A stretch of DNA of 64,000 bases. It comes from Closterium sp. Naga37s-1 (taxonomy: Eukaryota > Streptophyta > Zygnematophyceae > Desmidiales > Closteriaceae). The position numbers and the translations under genes are program-made. The notes under the pieces are model-generated. The model was not told the origin of the DNA. It searched no databases and saw only the letters and a list, made by a program, of their open reading frames with translations. Position 1 is the stretch's first letter, and each line of letters starts with the position of its first letter. Where the stretch lies: the NCBI GenBank assembly GCA_947471745.1, contig CANJKZ010000084.1, forward strand, positions 4,034,001-4,098,000, read 5' to 3'. Below, one piece after another: positions 1 to 9,945 of the stretch.

Positions 1-1904
1 GGAATGGCGCTGGCAGAGAGCTTGTCTGCGGACGTATCGCGAACAAAGTCACGAGAACCCCAGACCCGGAACACCGACGCATCGCCAACCTTCCCCGTCC
101 AACGCAGTGTGGGCGAGGTCTCCGGCAAGGAGACACGTGGCCAAAGGTTGAGCTGATGCACAGCGTACCAGACCACAAACGGCCACAGAAAATGGGGAGC
201 AACCACATGGATCATGGAGGTACGAGCGACCTCCATGACTAAGCCAATGCGGCGCTCAGCAATCCCATTTTGCTGAGGGGAGTCCGGAAGCATGAACGAC
301 TGGCGAATGCCCTCCCCACGACAAAAGTCCCGCAAGAGGTCGGAGGAGATTTCACCACCTCTGTCAGAGTGCAGACGCAGGACAGGGAGGTCCTGGCCGA
401 ACCGCTCGCGCAGCTGGAGACGGACTGTGCGGATCCAAGGGCTCAAGACAGCAGAGACCTCACCCTTGCTGCGCAAGGGGAAGACTGTGGTGTACCGCGT
501 GTAGTCGTCAACTACCAGCAGAAAGTAGCGCTCGCGGCCCTGTCCACTGACGCGGGCTGGGCCCCACACGTCCATGTGGAGGGTCTGCAGGGGAGCAGTC
601 GTCGGGGGAAACGAGGAGGAGTGAGGAGCGGCGTGCTGCCGCCCCTCGACGCAAGGAAGACTGGGCGGGGCAGGCGAGGGCGGTAAGGGAGGCAGAGACC
701 TGGGGAGACCAGAGACAAGGAGACGGGAGTGCATGCCACGAAGGCGTGGCAGGGAGGGGTGACCTAGGCGGTGGTGCCAAAGAAGAGTCTGGTGCGACAA
801 GAGGTGACACGAGCAAGAGGCGGCTACCTGACCTGACGAGGACACCTGAGCAGACGCAGCGACCTGAGGAGGCTCGGTAGCCAGCGTGTACAGACTCGAC
901 CCTGGCCGACGAGTGAACGTAGCCAGGTGACGCCCCGTCCGTGTGCACGTGCAGATCGACACACACTGACCCCCAGGAGTGGTGGTAGTGACCATCGCAT
1001 CCTGAAGGGCAGCGGTACTCACCAAGTTCGTAGAGAACGAGGGGAGGTGAAGACCTGACAGTGAGCCGGACGGAACCGCCGGACACGGGAGGACAGTGGA
1101 GGAACGGGCAACGACCGGGCCCCCAGAGGGGTCAGCCAATCTGACCGGGACAGGTGCAGGGAGAGGAGTGAGAGTGGTGCTGTCACGAAAGAAACAGTGC
1201 GAGGCGCCGGAGTCCAACGTGAAGGTGTGCAAGGCCTCAGCAGGCGCAGTACCAGGGGGAGTACTAGACGCACTAGCACCTAGAGCAGCAGCCGCTACAC
1301 CTGGGTCAGGTGGCACACACCGAAAACAGCCACCCTCCGCACTAGCAGACAAAGCATACATAGCAGTGAGAATAACATCATAGTCTAGAGCAAAGATATC
1401 CACACGCTGCCTAACTAGCTCGAGCCAGCGGGGAAGCTCAGTCGCGTTGCCAAACTCTGCACGCCAGGTGTCGCTCATTCAGGAGAAGCAGCGAGATTGT
1501 GTGTGACCAACTGTCCCGCAAGTTTGACCAGCCTGGTCACCTGTGCGAATGACGTATAGGCAGCGAGTACTACTCGGAGACGCCCCACGCTGAACATACC
1601 ACTCACGAAGTTGCTAAGGCGTAAGGGTCTCGCGCGGATGCCGCTGCAGGTGCAACAGGCCACCGCCAAGAACTCCCAACTGAATAGCTGCAGAGTGACT
1701 GGCACTACTGCCGCCGCCACCACCCCTACTAGTGCACCACTCACGTAGCTTCTGGGGTGTAAGGGACTCGCGCTGACGCTGCTGGCCATCGCCAGAAGCT
1801 CCCCACCGAACAGCTCCACAGTGACTGCTGGGACGGCCGCCACCACCCCCACTGCTGCCACCACCGCCGTCACCACTTCTACCGCTACGACTAAGAGAAG
1901 TCAT
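1..1904 (-). pseudogene. Element A gag-protease-integrase fragment
   Basis: Read on the minus strand from the ATG at 1904. The first part is a short Gly/Ser-rich gag with two copies of an LREW module (TPQKLREW and TPQQLREW). A zinc-knuckle-like stretch follows. Next are the protease motif (LDSGAS, near 1195-1235), the GAG_pre-integrase His motif (WHHRLGHP, about 745-775) and integrase. Integrase shows LHMDVWGP, HSDRGGE and PQQNGIAERR near 265, the usual DDE landmarks. Compared with element B, the N-terminal gag domain of about 200 residues is missing. Frame changes (for example a stop near 1614 and a shift near 650-740) and an in-frame stop near 1481 show that it is not intact. Confidence 0.75.
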
Positions 1905-1959
1905 AGTGGGCAATCTAGGCGGCGCGCGGGGCGGCAGGGGCTGTGAGAGGGGCGGCAGT

Positions 1960-4900
1960 AGGAGCAGCAGGAGCAGCAGTAGCAGTAGGGGCCTAGGGGC
2001 CGAGGGGCCTAGGGGCCGAGGGGCCAAACACAAGGGTGGCGGGGCCGAGGGGCCGAGGGGCCGAGGGGCCGAGGGGCCGAGGGGCCAAGGGTCCGAGGGT
2101 CCGAGGGGCCAAGGAGACTAGGGGCCAAGGGGCCTAGGGGTCGAGGGGCCAAACAAAAGGGTGGCGGGGCCTAGGGGCCGAGGGGCCAGGGGTCCTAGGG
2201 GCCGAGGGGCCGCGGGGACTAGGGGCCGAGGGGCCAAACACGAGGCCGAGCGCGGGCTAGGTACGGGGCCGGGCGCGGGCTAGGTACGGGGCCAAGCGCG
2301 GGCTAGGTATGGGGCCGAGGGGCCTAGGGGGCCGAGGGGCCAAACAAGAGGGCCGAGGAGGCCGAGCCTAGGAGCCGAGGCTAGGGGCCGAGGGGCCGAG
2401 AGGCAGGGCCGAGGGGCCAAACAAGGGGCCAGGCGCTGGGCAGGTACGGAGCCAAGGGGCTTAGGGGGGCCGAGGGGCCAAACAAGGGGAGGGGCCGAGA
2501 AGGCCGAGCCTAGGGGCCGAGGGGCCAAACAAGGGGCCGGGCGCGGGCTAGGTACGGGGCCGGGCGCGGGCTAGGTACGGGGCCGAGGGGCCTAGGGGGC
2601 CGAGGGGCCAAACAAGAGGGCCGAGGAGGCCAAGCATAGGAGCCGAGGCTAGGGGCCGAGGGGCCGAGAGGCAGGGCCGAGGGGCCAAACAAGGGGCCGG
2701 GCGCTGGGCAGGTACGGAGCCAAGCGGCTTAGGGGGGCCGAGGGGCCAAACAAGGGGAGGGGCCGAGAAGGCCGAGCCTAGGGGCCGAGGGGCCAAACAA
2801 GGGGCCGGGCGCGGGCTAGGTACGGGGCCGGGCGCGGGCTAGGTACGGGGCCGAGGGGCCTAGGGGGCCGAGGGGCCAAACAAGAGGGCCGAGGAGGCCA
2901 AGCCTAGGAGCCGAGGCTAGGGGCCGAGGGGCCGAGAGGCAGGGCCGAGGGGCCAAACAAGGGGCCGGGCGCTGGGCAGGTACGGAGCCGAGGGGCTTAG
3001 GGGGGCGAGGGGCCAAACAAGGGGAGGGGCCGAGGAGGCCGAGCCTAGGGGCCGAGGGGCCAAACAAGGGGCCGGGCGCGGGCTAGGTACGGGGCCGGGC
3101 GCGGGCTAGGTATGGGGCCAAGTGCGGGCTAGGTACGGGGCCGAGGGGCCAAACAAGAGGGCCGAGGATGCCGAGCCTAGGAGCCGAGGCTAGGGGCCGA
3201 GGGGCCGAGAGGCAGGGCCGAGGGGCCAAACAAGGGGCCGGGCGCTGGGCAGGTACGGAGCCAAGCGGCTTAGGGGGGCCGAGGGGCCAAACAAGGGGAG
3301 GGGCCGAGAAGGCCGAGCCTAGGGGCCGAGGGGCCAAACAAGGGGCTGGGCGCGGGCTAGGTACGGGGCCGGGCGCGGGCTAGGTACGGGGCCGAGGGGC
3401 CTAGGGGGCCGAGGGGCCAAACAAGAGGGCCGAGGAGGCCGAGCCTAGGAGCCGAGGCAAGGGGCCGAGGGGCCGAGAGGCAGGGCCGAGGGGCCAAACA
3501 AGGGGCCGGGCGCTGGGCAGGTACGGAGCCGAGGGGCTTCGGGGGGCGAGGGGCCAAACAAGGGGAGGGGCCGAGGAGGCCGAGCCTAGGGGCCGAGGGG
3601 CCAAACAAGGGGCCGGGCGCGGGCTAGGTACGGGGCCGGGCGCGGGCTAGGAACGGGGCCAAGCGCGGGCTAGGTACAGGGCCGAGGGGCCTAGGGGGCC
3701 GAGGGGCCAAACAAGAGGGCCGAGGAGGCCGAGCCTAGGAGCCGAGGCTAGGGGCTGAGGGGCCGAGAGGCAGGGCCGAGGGGCCAAACAAGGGGCCGGG
3801 CGCTGGGCAGGTACGGAGCCAAGGGGCTTAGGGGGGCCGAGGGGCCAAACAAGGGGAGGGGCCGAGAAGGCCGAGCCTAGGGGCCGAGGGGCCAAACAAA
3901 GGGCCGGGCGCGGGCTAGGTACGGGGCCGGGCGCGGGCTAGGTACGGGGCCGAGGGGCCTAGGGGGCCGAGGGGCCAAACAAGAGGGCCGAGGAGGCCGA
4001 GCCTAGGAGCCGAGGCTAGGGGCCGAGGGGCCGAGAGGCAGGGCCGAGGGGCCAAACAAGGGGCCGGGCGCTGGGCAGGTACGGAGCCGAGGGGCTTAGG
4101 GGGCCGAGGGGCCAAACAAGGGGCCGGGCGCGGGCTAGGTACGGGGCCAAGTGCGGGCTAGGTACGGGGCCGAGGGGCCTAGGGGGCCGAGGGGCCAAAC
4201 AAGAGGGCCGAGGAGGCCGAACCTAGGAGCCGAGGCTAGGGGCCGAGGGGCCGAGAGGCGTGGCCGAGGGGCCAAACAAGGGGCCGGGTGCGGGCAAGGT
4301 ACGGGGCCAGGCGCGGGCTAGGTACTGGGCTAGGCGTTGGGCAGGTACGGGGCCGGGCGCTGGGCTCTGAAGTGAGGCTGAGGGGCCTAGGGGGGGCTGA
4401 GGGGCCAAACACTAGGGCCGAGGAGGCCGAGCCTAGGGGCTGAGGCTAGGGGCCGAGGGGCCGAGGGGCAGGGCCGAGGGGCCAAACAAGGAACGGGGCC
4501 GGGCGCTGGGCAGGTACGGGGCCGGGCGCGGGCTGGGTACTGGGCCGGGTGCGGGCTGGGTACAAGGCCTGGCGCGGGCGAGGTACGGGGCCGAGCGCGG
4601 GTGTCAACGGGGCGTGGGCACGGGTGTCGACAGGGCGCAGGCTAGGTACGGGGCCGGGTCGCGGGCTAGGTACGGGCCGGGCGCTGGCGTAAGACGGGGC
4701 CGGGCGCGGGCTAGGTACGGGCCGGGCGATGGCGAGAGAAGGGGCCGGGTGCGGGTGTCGACGGGGCGCGGGCTAGGTACGGGCCGGGCGCGGGTGTCGA
4801 CGGGGCGTGGGCTAGGTACGGGCCGGGCGCGGGTGTTGACGGAGCGCGGGCTACGTACGGGCCGGGCGCGGGTGTCGACGGGGCGCGGGCTAGGTATGGG

Positions 4901-5150
4901 CCGGGCGCAGGTGTCTACGAGGCGCGGGCTATGTACGGGCCGGGCGTGGGTGTCGACGGGATGCGGGCTAGGTACGGGCCGGGCGCGGGTGTCGACGGGG
5001 CGATCGCGGGCTAGGTACGGGCCTATCGCGGTCTAGGTACGGGCCGGGCGCGGGCGTGAGACTGGGCCGGGCGCGGGCTAGGTACGGGCCTATCGCGGGC
5101 GAGGTACGAGCCAGGCGCGGGGCTAGGAACGAGGTAGGCGCAGTAGCAGG
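1960..5150 (-). repeat. GC-rich tandem-repeat leader of element A
   Basis: About 3.2 kb of G/C-rich minisatellite lies between the primer-binding site and gag. From about 2240 to 4260 it has a higher-order period near 268 bp (repeat starts near 2280, 2548, 2816, 3083, 3357, 3647, 3915), built from shorter GGGGCCGAGGGGCC-like units. From about 4600 to 5000 it switches to a roughly 39-bp unit containing GTGTCGACGGGGCGCGGG. All six frames give long but purely repetitive ORFs, which I do not regard as genes. The position matches the leaders of elements B, C, H and N. Confidence 0.85.
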
Positions 5151-5183
5151 TGGTGGGCCCAAAAGTTACCTACTCTGATTCCA

Positions 5184-5317
5184 TGTTAGAATAGTGACGA
5201 GAATGATGGCATTAGGTGAATGGGGGAGGGTACAAGTAGAATGTCGAGAGAGATTCTGTACCCCCTAAGGCTAAACCCACTACAGCCTAGAGAAATGTAA
5301 ACACATATGTTTTGACA
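5184..5317 (-). repeat. 5' LTR of element A (134 bp)
   Basis: On the minus strand it begins TGTCAAAACATATG and ends TTCTAACA. It shares with the B, C and H LTRs the core GCTGTAGTGGG and a pair of arms GGGTACA...TTGTACCC. The degenerate PBS follows immediately. Its partner LTR is outside the window. Confidence 0.8.
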
Positions 5318-5512
5318 ATTTTCGTCAACATTGTGCTCGCCGGACTCGGGCCAGAGTACAGGCCCTTCAAGGCGCTGCTCCGATAGCAGGGAGCAGTTTC
5401 AGAAGCCTCCCTTTGCGCCGCCCTTCTTCACGAACAGAAAGACATGGATTCAAACAACAAGAAAAATTCCGCGTCGCGACAAGAACACCTCGCCTTCTAC
5501 ATGAATAGCGAC
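5318..5512 (+). pseudogene. Element L gag fragment (UBN2-like)
   Basis: The plus-strand frame reads like a copia gag core: a segment similar to LVNIVLAGLGPEYRPFKALL, then EASLCAALL, interrupted by a stop near 5377-5380. It ends at the GCGAC duplication where element C is inserted and resumes at 19876. Only this short piece is seen because A cuts it on the left. Confidence 0.55.
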
Positions 5513-5651
5513 TGTTAGAATCAGTGAAAAGGAATGATGAATGACTAGCAACAAGAAGATACAAGTAGTAAACCCTAACTGGGATTGTACTCTATACTGA
5601 GCACCTCACTATAGCCTAGCAGAACTAAGAACACATAAATATGTTTTGACA
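5513..5651 (-). repeat. 3' LTR of element C (139 bp)
   Basis: Starts TGTTAGAATC and ends TGTTTTGACA in plus orientation. It is the same length as the right-hand copy at 19732-19870 and differs from it at scattered positions (for example AACTGGGATTG versus AACCGGGGTTG). GCGAC lies immediately outside. Confidence 0.9.
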
Positions 5652-6129
5652 CACCCCCCTAGGCAAAGTGAGGGATAGCCAACACAACAAACGGTCACAA
5701 GGCCAGTCAGGCAGGAGAACAAAGCAAAACAAAGCTTAGGGTGGATCTCAAGATCACCACGCATTCTGAGCACAAACAAGCGGCCACAAGGCCAGTTCAT
5801 ATGCAGAGTTATAATAGCAAGGTGAAGCTGACCACGCTGCTGCAGCTCTCAAGAAAGAAAGTAGAGAAGAGCAATGTGCTTCATTCTATGCTCCAGTCTC
5901 TGCTCGTGACACAAGGCAAGCATGGCCTTGTTGTCGACGTACAAAACTGGAGGAGAACGAGGCCGCTCCCCCAAGTCGGTCACCAGGTAGGTCAGCAAGC
6001 GTAGCTCCTGTGCAGCCATAGCCCCAGCGTAGATATCGGCCTCACAGCTGGAACCAAGCACAGAAGAAGAACGAGTGGACCTCCACGAGGCAGAACCAGA
6101 GCCAAGACTGAAGTTGTAACCCCGTGACG
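5652..6129 (-). pseudogene. Element C RNase H, 3' piece
   Basis: Minus-strand reading gives the C-terminal copia RNase H: SLGSGSASWRSTRSSS, then SSCEADIYAGAMAAQELR, VLYVDNKAMLALCHEQ and EHRMKHIAL. A stop follows near 5849. The domain is cut at 6129 by insertion of B and its upstream half resumes at 13981. It would have degraded the RNA strand during reverse transcription. The in-frame stop removes the C-terminal tail seen in B (FTKAL region). Confidence 0.75.
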
Positions 6130-6262
6130 TGTCAAACATATATTTACTATAGTCTGTCTAGGCTGTAGTGGGGTAGTCCTGAGAGGGTACAACACTTCTG
6201 TGTTTCCTACTTGTACCCTTCTCATTTCCTAATTCAATCATTCTTTCGTCTATTCTCTCACA
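6130..6262 (+). repeat. 5' LTR of element B (133 bp)
   Basis: TGTCAAACATATATTTAC to CTCTCACA. A TATA-like ATATATTTA starts within 10 bp of the LTR edge, so U3 must be very short. Arms GGGTACAA (6185-6192) and TTGTACCC (6211-6218) can form an 8-bp stem. The PBS follows with no spacer. Confidence 0.92.
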
Positions 6263-6289
6263 TGGTATAGAGCTAGTTTCGAGTTTTTT

Positions 6290-7731
6290 TTTTTTTAAGG
6301 GCCCACCACTGATTTTTTCGTACCTACTCGACGCGCGCGTCGCGCCTACCCTTTCGAGGCCCGTAGTGGCCCCTGCGCCAGCCCTTAGAGCTAGCGCCGG
6401 CCCCGTAAGGCCCCGTTTTCATGCCCCGTAAGGCCCCGTAAGGCCCCGGAATGCCCCGTAAGGCCCCTTAAGGCCCCCTTTACGGCCCCGTTTAAGGCCC
6501 CGTAAGGCCCCGTAAGGCCCCGTAAGGCCCCGTAAGGCCCCGTATGGCCCCGTAAGGCCCCGTTTAAGGCCCCGTAAGGCCCCGTTTAAGGCCCCGTAAG
6601 GCCCCGTCAGGCCCCGTAAGGCCCCGTAAGGCCCCGTAAGGCCCCGTATGGCCCCGTAAGGCCCCGTTTAAGGCCCCGTAAGGCCCCGTTTAAGGCCCCT
6701 TAAGGCCCCGTAAGGCCCCGTTTCAGGCCCCGTAAGGCCCCGTTTACGGCCCCGTAAGGCCTCGTTTAAGGCCCCGTAAGGCCCCGTTTTAGGCCCCGTA
6801 AGGCCCCGTAATGCCCCTTAAGGCCCCGTAAGGCCCCTTAAGGCCCAGTAAGGCCCCGTATGGCCCCGTTTACGGCCCCGTTTAAGGCCCAGTAAGGCCT
6901 CGTGAGGCCCCGTACGGCCCCGTCAGGCCCCGTTTAAGGCCCCGTAAGGCCCCGTCAGGCCCTGTCAGGCCCCGTTAGAGGCCCCGAATGGCCCCGTCAG
7001 GCCCCGTTAGTGGCCCCGTAAGGCCCCGCCCGGCCCTACCCCAACCTGTCGCGGCCCTGCGCCGGCTCTGCTGCAGGACCTGCCCAGGCCCTGCCCCGGC
7101 CCTGCCCCGGCACTGCCCCGGCCCTGCTCCGACCCTGCCCCGGCCCTGCCCCGGCCCTGCCCCGGCTCTGCCCCGGCCCTGCACCTGCCCTGCCCCGGCC
7201 CTGCCCCGGCCCTTCCCCGGCCCTGCCCCGGCCCTGCCTCGGCCCTGCCCCGGCTCTGCCCCGGCCCTGCACCTGCCCTGCCCCGGCCCTGCCCCGGCCC
7301 TGCCCCGGCCCTGCTCCGACCCTGCCCCGGCCCTGGACCGGCCCTGCCCCGGCTCTGCCCCGGCCCTGCACCTGCCCTGCCCCGGCCCTGCCCCGGCCCT
7401 TCCCCGGCCCTGCCCCGGCTCTGCCCCGGCCCTGCTCCGACCCTGCCCCGGCCCTGCCTCGGCCCTGCCTCGGCCCTGCCCCGGCTCTGCCACGGCCCTG
7501 CACCTGCCCTGCCCCGGCCCTGCCCCTGCCCTGCCTTGGCCCTGCCCCGGCCCTGCCCCGGCTCTGCCCCGGCCCTGCCCCTGCCCTGCTCCTGCACTGT
7601 CGCGGCCCTACCCCGGCCCTGCCCCGGCCTCGCCACTGGTAAGAGTGCCGCCCTGCCGAGCCGCGCCGCCCTGCCTAGCCTGCCCTGCCGAGTTGCACTG
7701 CTGCTACTGCTAGCCTGCTGCTGCACCTGTC
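6290..7731 (+). repeat. GC-rich tandem-repeat leader of element B
   Basis: After a T-run and the GGGCCC palindrome (6299-6304), about 6410-7030 is an array of the decamer AAGGCCCCGT with variants. About 7030-7640 is an array of a CCCTGCCCCGGC-type dodecamer. A short CTGCTGC-rich stretch then leads into the gag ATG at 7732. The long Pro/Ala/Arg ORFs in both strands are consequences of the repeats, not genes. Confidence 0.88.
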
Positions 7732-9945
7732 ATGGCTAGTCTCAATGTTCTTACCTTTGATGCTGAGGGTCGTGCTGTTGACTTTGAGGTCTGGCTAGAT
7801 GATCTGCAGCTTTTCCAACAGTGCCATAGCAAGGATGGCCTCTCACTGTTCGATCTCACGTCTGGCGCCTCTACTGCCCCTGATGCTGATGCTGACAGTA
7901 CTGTTCGCTCGCAGTGGCTCACGCGCGATGCTGCTGCTCGTCTTGCTGTGCGCAATCACCTGCCGTCTACTGAGCGCGCGCACTTTAGTCAGTACAAGAG
8001 TGCTAGGGCTTTGTACGACGCTGTAGTTGCACGCTACTCCTCCCCTACCACTGCTGCCCTCAGCCGCCTCATGCTGCCGTACCTCTTTCCTGACCTTGCC
8101 GCCTTTGCCACTGTTGCTGACCTAGTTGCTCACCTCCGCACTAGTGACGCTCGCTACCGCGCTGCCCTTCCCACTGAGTTTCTTCCCACGAACTCCCCCC
8201 CCATGTACATCACCCTTTACTACCTAGTCACCCGCCTCCCTGACTCTCTCTCCTCAGTCAGGGATCACTTCCTCTCCCTTTGCCCCACTGCGCTGACTGT
8301 CGACTTGCTAGAGGAGCGCCTTGCTGCAGCTGAGAAGAGTATCTTAGCTGTAGGTGCTTCTCGCGGCGACCGTCGCACCCCCTTCTTTGAGGGGTGTTCC
8401 CCTGTCCCCCTTCTCCCCTCTGTTGCCTCTGCTGCTGCTGTCGACCTCGTTGGCACTGAGGAGGTTGGCGCTGCGTCTGCCTCTACTGGGCGACGCCGCC
8501 CCGGCAAGGGCAAGGGCAGCAGGGGTGGTGGAGGGGGCGGTGGGGGAAGCGGTGGGGGCGGTGGAGGAGGTGGAGGTGGTGGTGGGGGTGGTACCGGGAG
8601 TGGGGGAGTCGGTGGCGGCAGTGGAGGCCGTGGCGGCGGTAGCGGAGGGGGTGGAGGCGGCGGCAGCGGTGGTGGAGGTAGCGGAGGAGGTGGTGCTGGT
8701 CGCGGTGCAGCTACGCCGCGTGGAGGCCTTGGTGGCAGCCAGCGCCAGCAGCAGCAGGGCACCCGTGAGACCCCGTCGGTTCAGCAGCTTCGTGAGTGGT
8801 ACGCTGGGCGTGGGAGGTCTGGGGGTGCGGGTCCCTGCTCTTACGTTCTTCGCACCGGCACTCGGAGTGGGGAGGTGTGTGGTCTCCCACACACCACGCA
8901 GCGCTGCTTCGGCCGCTTGACTGATGCTTGGCATGCCCAGTTTCCTGACGCTGTTGAGCTTCCTCGTTGGCATGATCTGCTTCTGCAGAATGTGCCTATC
9001 TTTGATCTAGACTTTGATGCTATCCTTGCTGCCATGTATGCTTTTGCTAATATTACTGAGGGTGACTGTTACCTGCGTGTCCCGCCCGACCCGGGCACTG
9101 TGGCTGCTGCTCTGGGTGCTAGTGCGGCTGCTGCTCTAGGTGCTAGTGCGTCTGCTGCTTCAGGTGCTGGTACGTCTCCTCTCTCTGGTACTGCACCTAC
9201 TGAGTCCTTTCACACCTTCACACTTGACTCTGGTGCTTCGCGCTCTTTCTTCAGAGACAGCACCATGCTCACGCCGCTCCGTCGGCCTGTTGCGGTCTCC
9301 CTTGCTGACCCCTCCGGGGGCCCAGTCCTTGCACACTCCTCCACGGTTCTACCGTGTCCTGCGGCCCCGTCGGGCTTGCTGTCGGGACTCCACCTCCCCT
9401 CGTTCTCTACGAACTTGGTGAGTGGAGCTGACCTCCAGGACACGTGGGTTGACCAGTTCACCCCTGGAGGTCAGCGTGTGACCCACTGCACTTGCTCTCG
9501 GACGGGCCGCCACCTGGCCACGTTCACCCGTCGGCCAGGGTCGAGTCTGTACACACTGACTACTGCGCCTCCTCCGGTCCCTGCGTCTGGTCAGGTAGCT
9601 GCGTCAAGTCAGGTGTTTGCTGCTGCGTCCAGGTCTAGTCCTGCGTCTGCCCCCTGCTCGTGTCGTCCTCTGGCGCACGAGACTCTCCTTTGGCACCACC
9701 GCCTTGGTCACCCCTCCCTGCCTCGTCTTCGAGGTATGGCCTCCCGTGCTCTTGTCTCTGGCCTCCCCAGGTCCCTCCCTCCCCTTCCTCCGGGGCCTGC
9801 CCCCACCTGTGTTCCTTGTGTCGAGGGCCGGCAGCGCGCCGCTCCTCACTCCTCCTCGTTTCCTCCGACTGAGGCCCCTCTGCAGACTCTTCACATGGAC
9901 GTGTGGGGCCCAGCCCGCGTCCGTGGACAGGGTCACGAGCGTTAA
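7732..9945 (+). CDS. Element B Gag-protease and N-terminal integrase (737 codons)
   Basis: Opens with MASLNVLTFDAEGR directly after the leader; no upstream in-frame alternative is convincing. Residues 1-220 are a copia gag helical domain (SQWLTRDAAARLAV, LYDAVVARYSS). Residues about 265-330 are a Gly-rich tract, followed by an LREW module (VQQLREWYAGR). An atypical zinc knuckle comes next with spacing C-X13-C-X3-H-X4-C. Protease LDSGASRSFF is at about residue 500. GAG_pre-integrase WHHRLGHPSLPRL and PCVEGRQR follow, then integrase LHMDVWGP. The frame ends at a TAA (9943-9945) where relatives have Tyr, so integrase is cut after its first catalytic Asp. Confidence 0.85.
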   Translation: MASLNVLTFDAEGRAVDFEVWLDDLQLFQQCHSKDGLSLFDLTSGASTAPDADADSTVRSQWLTRDAAARLAVRNHLPSTERAHFSQYKSARALYDAVVARYSSPTTAALSRLMLPYLFPDLAAFATVADLVAHLRTSDARYRAALPTEFLPTNSPPMYITLYYLVTRLPDSLSSVRDHFLSLCPTALTVDLLEERLAAAEKSILAVGASRGDRRTPFFEGCSPVPLLPSVASAAAVDLVGTEEVGAASASTGRRRPGKGKGSRGGGGGGGGSGGGGGGGGGGGGGGTGSGGVGGGSGGRGGGSGGGGGGGSGGGGSGGGGAGRGAATPRGGLGGSQRQQQQGTRETPSVQQLREWYAGRGRSGGAGPCSYVLRTGTRSGEVCGLPHTTQRCFGRLTDAWHAQFPDAVELPRWHDLLLQNVPIFDLDFDAILAAMYAFANITEGDCYLRVPPDPGTVAAALGASAAAALGASASAASGAGTSPLSGTAPTESFHTFTLDSGASRSFFRDSTMLTPLRRPVAVSLADPSGGPVLAHSSTVLPCPAAPSGLLSGLHLPSFSTNLVSGADLQDTWVDQFTPGGQRVTHCTCSRTGRHLATFTRRPGSSLYTLTTAPPPVPASGQVAASSQVFAAASRSSPASAPCSCRPLAHETLLWHHRLGHPSLPRLRGMASRALVSGLPRSLPPLPPGPAPTCVPCVEGRQRAAPHSSSFPPTEAPLQTLHMDVWGPARVRGQGHER

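Larger units (their letters stand above)
1..5317 (-). mobile_element. Copia retrotransposon A (family 1), 3' part off window
   Basis: Minus-strand Ty1/copia element. Its 5' LTR lies at the right (5184-5317), followed leftwards by a degenerate tRNA-iMet primer-binding site (TGGAATCAGAGTA on the minus strand, about 5171-5183). Then come a GC-rich tandem-repeat leader of about 3 kb, a shortened gag, protease and integrase. The window begins inside integrase, so RT, RNase H and the 3' LTR are not visible. A interrupts the gag of element L, which resumes at 5318, so ATTTT (5318-5322) should be its target duplication. The order protease-integrase is inferred to continue into RT as in the copia family. 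Confidence 0.85.

Noticed and set aside
270..1383. Plus-strand ORFs of 70-138 codons at the left edge
   Set aside because: Antisense to integrase and protease of element A; no independent motif.
2280..4408. Repeated minus-strand ORFs of about 82 codons (APRPLGS type)
   Set aside because: Copies of one 268-bp minisatellite unit in the leader of A; not a gene family.
6410..7030. CRISPR-like array (regular short repeats)
   Set aside because: The decamers are directly adjacent without unique spacers and lie within a eukaryotic retrotransposon.
6975..7726. ORFs of 150-240 codons on both strands in the B leader
   Set aside because: Repetitive RAGAGPGQGR or PALPRPCPG strings translated from a dodecamer array; no start context or homology.
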